Source: Bacteroidota bacterium (GTDB lineage Bacteria > Bacteroidota > Bacteroidia > Bacteroidales > FEN-979). From it: 9,498 bases of DNA. A program made the translations under genes and the position numbers. The notes under the pieces are model-generated. The model was not told the DNA's origin. It saw nothing but the letters and a program-made list of their open reading frames with translations, and made no database searches. Positions within the stretch are counted from its first letter, which is position 1. Each line of letters begins with the position of its first letter. The stretch lies in the NCBI GenBank assembly GCA_026391755.1, contig JAPLDN010000286.1:1-9498 (forward strand), in the 5' to 3' direction. Positions 1-6,416 of this stretch are shown in pieces.

Positions 1-15
1 AGAGAGTAAAATAGG

Positions 16-23
16 TACATTTG
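16..23 (+). promoter_or_regulatory. Putative Bacteroidota -7 promoter box for upp
   Basis: The octamer TACATTTG fits TAnnTTTG, the -7 element of the primary sigma factor in Bacteroidota. It lies 23 bases before the ATG at 47, which leaves a short leader of roughly 15-18 bases. The matching -33 element would fall before base 1 and cannot be checked. If active, this promoter would also serve the permease and helicase genes downstream, since no strong promoter was seen between them. Confidence 0.5.
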
Positions 24-46
24 TCAAAATCACCAAACAAAAGGCC

Positions 47-660
47 ATGATCCATATTTTGTCAAATACCCCTTCGATACTGAATGTTTTCATTTCGGAG
101 ATCCGGGATGCAGAAATCCAGAAGGACCGCCTGAGGTTCAGGTTCAACCTTGAACGGATAGGGGAGATCTTTGCTTACGAAATAAGCAGGCAAATGGCCT
201 ATGTTGAAAAAGAAGTTGCGACTCCTCTTGGGTTTGCCATGGTGCCTGTGCTTGTCGAGAACCCTGTCCTCGCCGTTATCCTGAGGGCCGGATTGCCTTT
301 TCACCAGGGTTTCTGAATTATTTTGACCATGCCGACAATGCCTTTATTTCGGCACACCGGAAAACCCATAAGGATGGTTCGTTTACAATCAATGTGGAAT
401 ATTCACAAGTCCCCGACCTGAACGACAAAGTTCTTATCATTTGCGATGCCATGCTTGCTTCGGGGACATCCATTGTCAATACTTTCAGGGATTTGATGCT
501 GAGAGGGAAGCCAAAACATATCCATCTTGTTTCGGTTCTTGCCAGCGAAGAGGGACTTGATTACATCAAAAAACACATACCGCAGCAAAACCTCGACATC
601 TGGCGGGGGGTGCATTCGGAAAAAAAGAAATCAACACATGAAAAACTCACTTGCTCTTGA
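47..660 (+). pseudogene. upp: Uracil phosphoribosyltransferase remnant, frameshifted and C-terminally truncated
   Basis: Intact UPRTase makes UMP from uracil and PRPP in the cytosolic pyrimidine salvage pathway. The first 89 codons (47-316) match the family N-terminus, from MIHILSNT through ILRAGLPFHQGF, then stop at TGA 314-316. The homologous sequence resumes one frame back at 313 (LNYFDHADNAFISAHRK) and runs through the PRPP-binding loop region (CDAMLASGTS) to NLDIW near 603. The shift equals loss of one C from an expected TTCCTG. After NLDIW about 18 unrelated residues follow, and the family's last ~30 residues, with the PGLGDAGDLAYG-type uracil-binding loop, are absent. The PRPP loop also differs from the usual DPMLATG. 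The remnant's last codons overlap the permease start at 638 by 23 bases. Identity is secure from motifs. Loss of function is inferred from two independent lesions; a sequencing error could explain the first but not the second. Confidence 0.85.
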
Positions 661-1882
661 AAATGTTAAAATCTCGCTGGATTCCATTAAAAGCCATCTT
701 CTCAGGACCATTCTGACCATTCTTATCATTGCTTTCGGCATCATGGCCCTGGTAGGTATTCTTACGGCTACCGATTCCATCAAATACTATCTCACCCAGA
801 ACTTCTCGATGATGGGGTCTAATACGTTTACTATCAGGAACCGCAGCATGAATGTGCATATTGGAGGCGACAACCAGGTTCAAAAGCGATATGATCCAAT
901 CACTTATGCCCAGGCCATGGAGTTTAAAAAGCGCTTTGACCTTCCTGCAAACACAGCGGTATTTATGTTTGCCTCTTTCGGGGTGACACTTAAATACGGT
1001 TCGAATAAAACCAATCCGAATACCCGTGTCATGGGTACCGATGAGGACTATATTATAACTTCCGGCGACGAGGTTGAAAAGGGCAGGAATTTCTCGGGCA
1101 ATGAAATTGCAGAGGGGCTTTCGGTCTGCATACTCGGAGCGGACGTTGTAAAGAGCCTGTTTAAAAATAATGAAAATCCTTTAGATAAGATGGTCTCAAT
1201 AGGCCCGGGGAAATACCGGGTTATAGGATTGCTGAAATCCAAGGGTTCGAGCATGGGGTTCAGCGGGGACAGGAATGCCCTGATACCGTTAAACAATTGC
1301 AGGAAAGAGTTCCCAAGACCTAATCTTTCATTTACCATCAATGTGATGGCCAAGAGGCCCGACCTGGTAGATCCCGCGGTGGGCGAAGCCAGCGGAATAT
1401 TCCGCAGCATACGTAAAGTCCCGGTAGGCATAGAAAATACTTTTGAGATCACCAAAAGCGATAATATCGCCAAGATGCTGATAGAAAACATCAAATATGT
1501 GACGTATGCGGCAACCCTCATCGGACTGATCACGCTAATGGGAGCAGCTATCGGACTGATGAACATCATGCTGGTCTCGGTAACCGAGAGGACCCGTGAA
1601 ATCGGGATACGCAAGGCTATTGGCGCTACCAGGAGGGTGATACGAAACCAGTTTCTTGTTGAAGCGGTTGTCATCGGACAATTAGGAGGCGCGCTTGGGA
1701 TTACCCTTGGGATACTGATAGGCAATGTGATCTCACTATTAATAGGCAGCGCCTTTATAATTCCCTGGGTATGGATATTTACCGGCGTTGTACTTTGCTT
1801 TTTTGTCGCTCTTCTTTCGGGTATCATCCCTGCAAGGAAAGCTGCAAACCTCGACCCAATTGAATCTCTCCGCTACGAATAA
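638..1882 (+). CDS. MacB/FtsX-type ABC transporter permease
   Basis: This 414-residue inner-membrane protein has the MacB/LolCE/FtsX permease layout. One membrane helix lies near residues 22-45 (LLRTILTILIIAFGIMALVG). A large periplasmic MacB_PCD-like domain follows at about 46-280. Three more helices occupy about 285-405, with the cytoplasmic signature TERTREIGIRKAIGAT between helices 2 and 3. The family C-terminus is intact (GIIPARKAANLDPIESLRYE). Such permeases pair with a separate MacB-like ATPase to move lipoproteins, peptides or drugs by mechanotransmission. No ATPase gene is present here, so the partner must be encoded elsewhere or before the window. The open frame extends upstream to 527, but that part lies inside upp-derived sequence; homology begins at MKNSLALENVKISL, so ATG 638 was chosen. 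The leader is A-rich with no clear Shine-Dalgarno. The substrate cannot be told from sequence. Confidence 0.92.
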   Translation: MKNSLALENVKISLDSIKSHLLRTILTILIIAFGIMALVGILTATDSIKYYLTQNFSMMGSNTFTIRNRSMNVHIGGDNQVQKRYDPITYAQAMEFKKRFDLPANTAVFMFASFGVTLKYGSNKTNPNTRVMGTDEDYIITSGDEVEKGRNFSGNEIAEGLSVCILGADVVKSLFKNNENPLDKMVSIGPGKYRVIGLLKSKGSSMGFSGDRNALIPLNNCRKEFPRPNLSFTINVMAKRPDLVDPAVGEASGIFRSIRKVPVGIENTFEITKSDNIAKMLIENIKYVTYAATLIGLITLMGAAIGLMNIMLVSVTERTREIGIRKAIGATRRVIRNQFLVEAVVIGQLGGALGITLGILIGNVISLLIGSAFIIPWVWIFTGVVLCFFVALLSGIIPARKAANLDPIESLRYE

Positions 1883-1890
1883 GTCCTGAT

Positions 1891-3324
1891 ATGGATGTGA
1901 AATCGGTCATATCCACATTGGTGCAGGAGTTTCCATATGAACCTACCGGCTGCCAGAGGAGGCTTATGGGCAATCTCGCTGTTTTTCTCACCCTGGGATG
2001 GAAAAAAACGAATGCCCTGTTTGTATTAAAAGGGTATGCGGGAACCGGTAAGACCACTGTTGTAAAAGCCCTGGTGAATGTTCTGCCGAAAATGGGGAAG
2101 CGCATTGTACTGATGGCGCCAACGGGGAGGGCAGCGAAGGTTCTTTCGAGTTATACAGGCCTTCCCGCTCACACCATCCACCGTAAAATATATTTTGCAT
2201 GGACCTCAAAAGAAGGAAATATTGTAATGAGGCTCCAGAAAAACCACCATAAACATACCTTGTTCGTGGTTGACGAGGCCAGCATGATCCCGCATGTAAC
2301 CAAGGCTGAAGGCCAGCTGTTCTCGACCCGAAACCTTCTCGATGACTTGTTTGCCTACGTGCAGTCGGGAGAGAATTGCAGGATCCTGTTCATAGGCGAT
2401 ACGGCCCAGCTTCCCCCCGTGGGACTGGATGAAAGCCCGGCCCTCGACACAGGCTTCCTTAAACAGGCATACAGTCTCGAAATAGATGAAGATGAGCTTA
2501 CCGAGGTGGTACGCCAGAGCAGGGAGTCGGGAATACTTGAGAATGCTACGCTGATCAGGAATGAGATTCCTGAGAAGAAAGTTACTTTCCCGCTTTTCAA
2601 CCTGAAAAATTTCAGCGATGTAGTCAGGATAAACAGCTCTGAACTTGAAGAAATGTTGAACAGGGCCTTTTCGGGAGCGGGCAAGGATAATAATGTGGTG
2701 ATCTGCAGGTCCAATAAGCGGGCCAATATCTTCAACCGGGAAATCAGGAACCGGATCCTGTTCTTCGACGGGGAGATATCAACGGGAGATTACCTCATGG
2801 TTGTCAAGAATAACTATTTCTGGCTCCCCCCTGAATCTCCTGCCGGGTTCATCGCGAACGGGGATATCGTTGAACTGGTCAGGATAAGGAATACCGAGGA
2901 TCTTTATGGTTTCAGGTTTGCTGATGTCACTATCCGTTTTCTCGATTATCCTGATGAAAAGGAGCTGGATGTGAAGATTATCCTGGATACCCTTATGGCC
3001 GATTCACCTGCACTTCCGCAGCAGGAAAACAACAGGCTGTTCCAAACGGTCATGGAAGATTATGCCGACCTGCCTACCAGAAAAGAAAAAGTGGAGAAAG
3101 TTAAACTCAGTCCGCATTTTAATGCCCTCCAGGTGAAATTTGCCTATGCGCTTACCTGTCATAAAACCCAGGGCGGGCAATGGGATACGGTATTTATTGA
3201 CCAGGGGTATGTGACCGAACGTATGCTGAATACCGAATTTTTACGCTGGCTGTATACCGCGGTTACACGGGCAACCAAGAAATTATATCTGGTGAATTTT
3301 GAAAGCAGGTTCTTTGGTGATTAA
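1891..3324 (+). CDS. SF1B DNA helicase, RecD/Dda-like AAA ATPase
   Basis: The protein has 477 residues and the ordered motifs of superfamily 1B 5'-3' DNA helicases. Walker A is GYAGTGKTT (about 48-56). Motif Ia is APTGRAAKVL (76-85). Walker B is VVDEASM (126-132). Motif III is GDTAQLPPV (169-177). Motif IV is around EVVRQS (205-210). Motif V is YALTCHKTQGGQWDTVFID (419-437), part of the UvrD_C_2 region. Motif VI is LYTAVTRATKKLYL (around 454-467). It lacks the long N-terminal extension of RecD2 and is closer in size to Dda-like helicases. It probably unwinds DNA during repair, recombination or fork restart; the exact pathway is not shown. The ATG at 1891 lies 8 bases after the permease stop, which implies co-transcription. 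A heptamer repeat array begins 15 bases after its stop. Confidence 0.93.
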   Translation: MDVKSVISTLVQEFPYEPTGCQRRLMGNLAVFLTLGWKKTNALFVLKGYAGTGKTTVVKALVNVLPKMGKRIVLMAPTGRAAKVLSSYTGLPAHTIHRKIYFAWTSKEGNIVMRLQKNHHKHTLFVVDEASMIPHVTKAEGQLFSTRNLLDDLFAYVQSGENCRILFIGDTAQLPPVGLDESPALDTGFLKQAYSLEIDEDELTEVVRQSRESGILENATLIRNEIPEKKVTFPLFNLKNFSDVVRINSSELEEMLNRAFSGAGKDNNVVICRSNKRANIFNREIRNRILFFDGEISTGDYLMVVKNNYFWLPPESPAGFIANGDIVELVRIRNTEDLYGFRFADVTIRFLDYPDEKELDVKIILDTLMADSPALPQQENNRLFQTVMEDYADLPTRKEKVEKVKLSPHFNALQVKFAYALTCHKTQGGQWDTVFIDQGYVTERMLNTEFLRWLYTAVTRATKKLYLVNFESRFFGD

Positions 3325-3339
3325 AAAAACGGGATTGAA

Positions 3340-3406
3340 GATGCAGGATACGGGATACGGGATATTCAACATCTTTCATCCTGCATCCTGCATCCTGTAA
3401 CTGTAA
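3340..3406. repeat. Intergenic heptamer array A with inverted halves
   Basis: Left half: ATGCAGG (3341-3347), ATACGGG (3348-3354), ATACGGG (3355-3361), then ATATTCA. Right half: ATCCTGC (3378-3384), ATCCTGC (3385-3391), ATCCTGT (3392-3398), trailing into two CTGTAA hexamers (3395-3406). GATGCAGGAT at 3340-3349 is the exact inverse of ATCCTGCATC, which occurs twice on the right (3378-3387 and 3385-3394). The RNA can therefore form a 10-bp stem in two registers. The array lies just after the helicase stop and 64 bases before the next ATG. It could act as a terminator or 3' end stabiliser, although no T-tract follows closely. The period, unit order and inverted pairing are seen directly; the function is inferred. 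Confidence 0.85.
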
Positions 3407-3469
3407 CATTTTGATTCCGGCTTCGTCTATACCACATTGTTTCAAGTAAAATCATTTAAATTCAACAAT

Positions 3470-4420
3470 ATGAAAAGACCAGGAACTTTTTTAATTGTTC
3501 TGATGATGGCGGGATTGATCCCGCTTTCGGGGTATACGCAGGATAAACAAGAACATAAGCATCATTCCTGCAGCGATTCTTCAAAGTTTGAAATGCAGGG
3601 TGTGACCATAAAGAAAATCGGGAAGGATTCAATGGTAGTCTATGTAAGGACGAAGGAATTTAAAAAAGAAATGACAAACTGGAGTGAATTTCCTCCATGT
3701 CCGTTCGCACGTAAAGGTAAATACAACGGTCATTGGGCCGGAGTGGAACTTGGCCTCAACGGATATGTGAACAGTAATTTCAATATGAACTTCGATCCGA
3801 AGTATCCTTATATGAATATGAATACCGCCCGTTCGATGGTGGTTAACCTAAACCCTTTTGAATTCAATGTGAATATTGCCAGGAACAAGCTGGGTTTTAC
3901 CTCGGGCCTTGGTTTTCAGTTAAGTAATTATTATTTCACGGATAGTTATGTCATGATCCCCGACAGTTCACAGCTTGTTGCATACAAGGTCAAGGACGTG
4001 AACAATAATTATGTCGGTCTGAAGCAGAACAAGCTTTTTGTATGTTACCTGAATATTCCTCTCTTGTTCGAGTTCCAGACAAACGCAAAACGCAAGCTGA
4101 ACAGTTTCCATGTTTCAGTTGGTTTGATAGGAGGGGTGCGCCTTGGATCCTATACGAAGCAGAAATACAACAGTATTGATCAGACTTACTACCTTGTTGA
4201 TGACAAAGGCAGCAGGCTGGCATCCTACTATGTAGGGGACAATGTGGTACGCTCACACGGGGCCTATCACCTAAGCCCGTTTAAACTTGATGCGTCGTTC
4301 AGGATTGGCTGGTCTTTCCTGAATTTGTTTGCGACTTATTCACTTACTCCTATGTTCCAGGATAACCAGGGGCCGAAGCTTTTCCCATGGACAATGGGGA
4401 TAACGTTGCTGGGATTTTAA
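3470..4420 (+). CDS. Outer-membrane beta-barrel protein (Bacteroidota porin-like family)
   Basis: This 316-residue exported protein begins with a signal peptide (MKRPGTFLIVLMMAGLIPLS, likely cut after GYTQ near residue 24). A short polar stretch with H29, H31, H32 and C34 follows. The rest alternates hydrophobic and polar residues as expected of membrane beta strands, with landmarks GHWAGVELGLNGYVN, LGFTSGLGFQLSNYYF, VSVGLIGGVRLGSYTKQKY, a C-terminal GPKLFPWTMGITLLGF, and a terminal aromatic residue suited to BAM-dependent insertion. From memory, proteins of this layout and end motif are widespread in Bacteroidota and annotated as outer-membrane beta-barrel or PorT-like; no substrate is known. 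An in-frame TTG at 3437 gives an 11-residue extension before the signal peptide, so the ATG at 3470 is preferred. The gene stands alone between arrays A and B, and its stop is followed at once by array B. Confidence 0.82.
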   Translation: MKRPGTFLIVLMMAGLIPLSGYTQDKQEHKHHSCSDSSKFEMQGVTIKKIGKDSMVVYVRTKEFKKEMTNWSEFPPCPFARKGKYNGHWAGVELGLNGYVNSNFNMNFDPKYPYMNMNTARSMVVNLNPFEFNVNIARNKLGFTSGLGFQLSNYYFTDSYVMIPDSSQLVAYKVKDVNNNYVGLKQNKLFVCYLNIPLLFEFQTNAKRKLNSFHVSVGLIGGVRLGSYTKQKYNSIDQTYYLVDDKGSRLASYYVGDNVVRSHGAYHLSPFKLDASFRIGWSFLNLFATYSLTPMFQDNQGPKLFPWTMGITLLGF

Positions 4421-4497
4421 AACCGGGAACCGGGAATCGTGAGCCGTGAACCGGGAACCGGGAATATATCCCGTTATCCCGCATCTCGTTATCCCGC
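4421..4497. repeat. Intergenic heptamer array B between convergent genes
   Basis: Six contiguous heptamers begin on the first base after the barrel gene's stop: AACCGGG, AACCGGG, AATCGTG, AGCCGTG, AACCGGG, AACCGGG (4421-4462), then AATATAT. The opposite orientation follows as two 15-base copies differing at one base, ATCCCGTTATCCCGC (4468-4482) and ATCTCGTTATCCCGC (4483-4497). These are 7+8-base units of the same CCC core. The array ends one base before the lepA stop triplet (4499-4501). The GGG and CCC halves can pair imperfectly into a hairpin read from both sides, so a bidirectional terminator is a reasonable reading. The sequence is unlike array A in its units but has the same architecture. 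Confidence 0.88.
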
Positions 4498-4498
4498 G

Positions 4499-6289
4499 TC
4501 AGGAATCCAGTTTCAATACGGCCAGGAACGCTTTCTGGGGAACTTCTACGTTACCAATCTGCCGCATGCGTTTCTTGCCTTTTTTCTGTTTCTCGAGGAG
4601 TTTCCGCTTTCGTGTGATATCGCCTCCGTAACACTTGGCCGTAACATCTTTCCTGAGGGCTTTGACGGTTTCACGGGCAATAATTTTTGCGCCGATTGCA
4701 GCCTGGATGGCCACATCGTACTGCTGACGGGGGATGAATTCCTTTAATTTTTCACAGAACTTTCGTCCGAAGTCATACGCGTTGTTCCTGGTGATCAGGG
4801 CCGATAAAGCATCCACGATTTCACCGTTAAGCAGGATGTCAAGTTTTACCAGGTCGGCATTCTGATATCCGATAGGATGGTAGTCAAAGGAAGCATAACC
4901 TTTGGAAATGCTTTTCAGCTTGTCATAAAAATCAAACACGATTTCCCCCAGAGGCAGATCGGCTGTGAGCTCGATACGGTCGGTTGTGAGGTAGACCTGG
5001 TTTCTAAGGGTCCCCCGTTTATCCATGCAGAGTTTGATGATGGGTCCTATATATTCTGCTTTTGTGATTATGTTCGCTGTGATATACGGTTCTTCCATAT
5101 GCTCGATGTAATTCGGTTCGGGGAGTCCCGACGGATTATACACATCCAGCACTTCGCCTTTATTGGTAAATACTTTATAGGATACGTTAGGCACGGTGTT
5201 GATCACATCCATGTCATGCTCACGGTCGAGGCGTTCCTGGACGATCTCCATATGCAGGAGCCCGAGAAACCCGCAGCGGAAGCCAAAACCCAGGGCTGCT
5301 GATGCCTCAGGTTCAAAAGTAAGAGAGGCGTCGTTAAGTTTTAGCCGCTCAAGGGCATCGCGCAATTCTTCATAATCGTCGGCATCGGTAGGGTAGATGC
5401 CTGCGAATACCATGGGCTTTACAGGGCGAAACCCTTCAACGGCTTTGTCGCAGGGTTCGCCAACATGGGTGATGGTATCACCCACCTGCACTTCCTTACT
5501 TGATTTTATACCCGAGATGATATACCCAACATCGCCTGTAAAAACTTCTTCCCTGGGTTCCTGCTTGAGGCGCAGAATGCCGACTTCATCTGCATCATAT
5601 TCCTGTCCGGTTGCAACAAACTTCACATGGTCGCCTTTACGGATACTTCCGTTAAAAATCCTGAAGTAGGCGATAATCCCGCGGAAGGAATTGTAAAGGG
5701 AGTCAAAGATCAGGGCCTGGAGAGGAGCATCAGGACTGCCTTTCGGGGCTGGTATTTTAAAAACAATTTCTTCTAATATACGGTCGATACCAATTCCTAC
5801 CTTTGCGCTTGCTTCAATGATTTCTTCACGTTCACAACCGAGCAGGTCAACTATCTGGTCCTTCACTTCTTCAACCATTGCCGCCTCCATGTCGATCTTG
5901 TTCAGAACTGGTATAATAGTGAGGTTGTGATCGATAGCAAGGTAAAGATTCGAAATGGTCTGAGCCTGGATGCCCTGGGTAGCATCAACAACAAGCAACG
6001 CTCCATCGCAGGCAGCAATGGCACGGGAAACCTCATAAGAAAAATCAACATGACCCGGAGTGTCGATGAGATTCAGGGTATAATCTTGTCCTTCATGCTT
6101 ATAATTCATCTGGATGGCGTGGCTTTTAATTGTAATCCCACGTTCACGTTCAAGATCCATATCATCCAGAACCTGGTTCTGGTAATCCCGTTCGGATATT
6201 GCACCTGTTATCTCCAGAAGCCAGTCGGCTAAAGTTGATTTCCCATGATCATAATGGGCTATAATACAGAAATTGCGGATATTTTTCAC
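4499..6289 (-). CDS. lepA: Elongation factor 4 (LepA), ribosome back-translocase GTPase
   Basis: LepA is a cytosolic or membrane-associated translational GTPase that acts on elongating ribosomes and has been linked to initiation and ribosome assembly. The protein has 596 residues, the usual family length. G1 is AHYDHGKST (11-19), the switch region has RERGITI (48-54), G3 is DTPGH (76-80) with the catalytic His80, G4 is NKID (130-133) and G5 is SAK (161-163). Later landmarks are ALGFGFRCGFLGLLHMEI (domain III) and the LepA-specific C-terminal domain (IPRQQYDVAIQAAIGAKIIARE, CYGGDITRKRKLLEKQKKGKKRM). The start is GTG at 6289-6287, matching the universal family start MKNIRNF. An upstream ATG at 6367 would translate through repeat array C and is rejected. 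Two changes near G1 stand out: Tyr13 where Ile is usual and Trp23 where Arg is usual. It is convergent with the barrel gene. Confidence 0.97.
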   Translation of the reverse strand: MKNIRNFCIIAHYDHGKSTLADWLLEITGAISERDYQNQVLDDMDLERERGITIKSHAIQMNYKHEGQDYTLNLIDTPGHVDFSYEVSRAIAACDGALLVVDATQGIQAQTISNLYLAIDHNLTIIPVLNKIDMEAAMVEEVKDQIVDLLGCEREEIIEASAKVGIGIDRILEEIVFKIPAPKGSPDAPLQALIFDSLYNSFRGIIAYFRIFNGSIRKGDHVKFVATGQEYDADEVGILRLKQEPREEVFTGDVGYIISGIKSSKEVQVGDTITHVGEPCDKAVEGFRPVKPMVFAGIYPTDADDYEELRDALERLKLNDASLTFEPEASAALGFGFRCGFLGLLHMEIVQERLDREHDMDVINTVPNVSYKVFTNKGEVLDVYNPSGLPEPNYIEHMEEPYITANIITKAEYIGPIIKLCMDKRGTLRNQVYLTTDRIELTADLPLGEIVFDFYDKLKSISKGYASFDYHPIGYQNADLVKLDILLNGEIVDALSALITRNNAYDFGRKFCEKLKEFIPRQQYDVAIQAAIGAKIIARETVKALRKDVTAKCYGGDITRKRKLLEKQKKGKKRMRQIGNVEVPQKAFLAVLKLDS

Positions 6290-6294
6290 AGGTG

Positions 6295-6302
6295 CAAAGG
6301 TA
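6295..6302 (-). promoter_or_regulatory. Putative lepA -7 promoter box next to the start codon
   Basis: On the minus strand the bases read TACCTTTG, a full match to TAnnTTTG. The last base of the box is only five bases before the GTG at 6289. With the usual 5-8 base distance from box to transcript start, transcription would begin at or within a few bases of the start codon, giving a leaderless or nearly leaderless mRNA. No clear -33 element (TTG/TTTG) was found at the usual spacing; that stretch falls in repeat array C. Confidence 0.5.
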
Positions 6303-6310
6303 GTAAAAAA

Positions 6311-6416
6311 TTCGGGAATCGGGAGCCGGTTTGAGGCACTAGACTCTGGGTACTGGGTACCAGGCACAAGGTAAGGTCTTGATCCCAGAGCCTAGAGCCC
6401 AGCACCCAGTTCCCGG
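6311..6416. repeat. Intergenic heptamer array C with long imperfect hairpin
   Basis: About ten heptamers run in the + reading: TTCGGGA, ATCGGGA, GCCGGTT, TGAGGCA, CTAGACT, CTGGGTA, CTGGGTA, CCAGGCA, CAAGGTA, AGGTCTT (6311-6380). CCC-type units follow: GATCCCAG, AGCCTAG, AGCCCAG, CACCCAG, TTCCCGG (6381-6416). Inverted pairs are visible at three levels: CGGGAA (6313-6318) with TTCCCG (6410-6415); bases 6334-6350 with 6384-6400 (14 of 17 pair, including CTCTGGG/CCCAGAG); and 6346-6357 with 6398-6409 (11 of 12). The last two are alternative registers. The array begins one base after the stop of the T9SS gene and ends shortly before the lepA promoter box, so it separates two genes on the minus strand. 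This is the most degenerate of the three arrays. Confidence 0.85.

Noticed and set aside
330..354. Pseudoknot or stem-loop stimulator making upp a true programmed frameshift
   Set aside because: The 6-bp stem is 16 bases from the slippery site, too far for a standard stimulator, and the gene also lacks its C-terminus; kept only as a side observation.
1048..1827. 259-codon open frame on the minus strand
   Set aside because: It lies wholly opposite the permease gene, has no recognisable domain, and is a shadow of that gene's codon bias.
3322..3340. Classical rho-independent terminator after the helicase
   Set aside because: The A-run follows the stop directly on the + strand and no GC stem with a T-tract is present; only the repeat hairpin further on could serve.
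3437..3469. Barrel protein started at TTG 3437
   Set aside because: It would put 11 extra residues in front of the signal peptide; the ATG at 3470 is the natural start.
4421..4497. CRISPR array
   Set aside because: The units are 7-15 bases with no unique spacers of regular length and no cas genes nearby.
4439..4747. Small plus-strand open frames starting in array B and running into lepA
   Set aside because: They read repeat units and then antisense lepA; the protein has no family features.
6290..6367. LepA extended to an ATG at 6367 (622 residues)
   Set aside because: The extra 26 residues are encoded by repeat array C and the promoter box; all LepA homology begins at the GTG at 6289.
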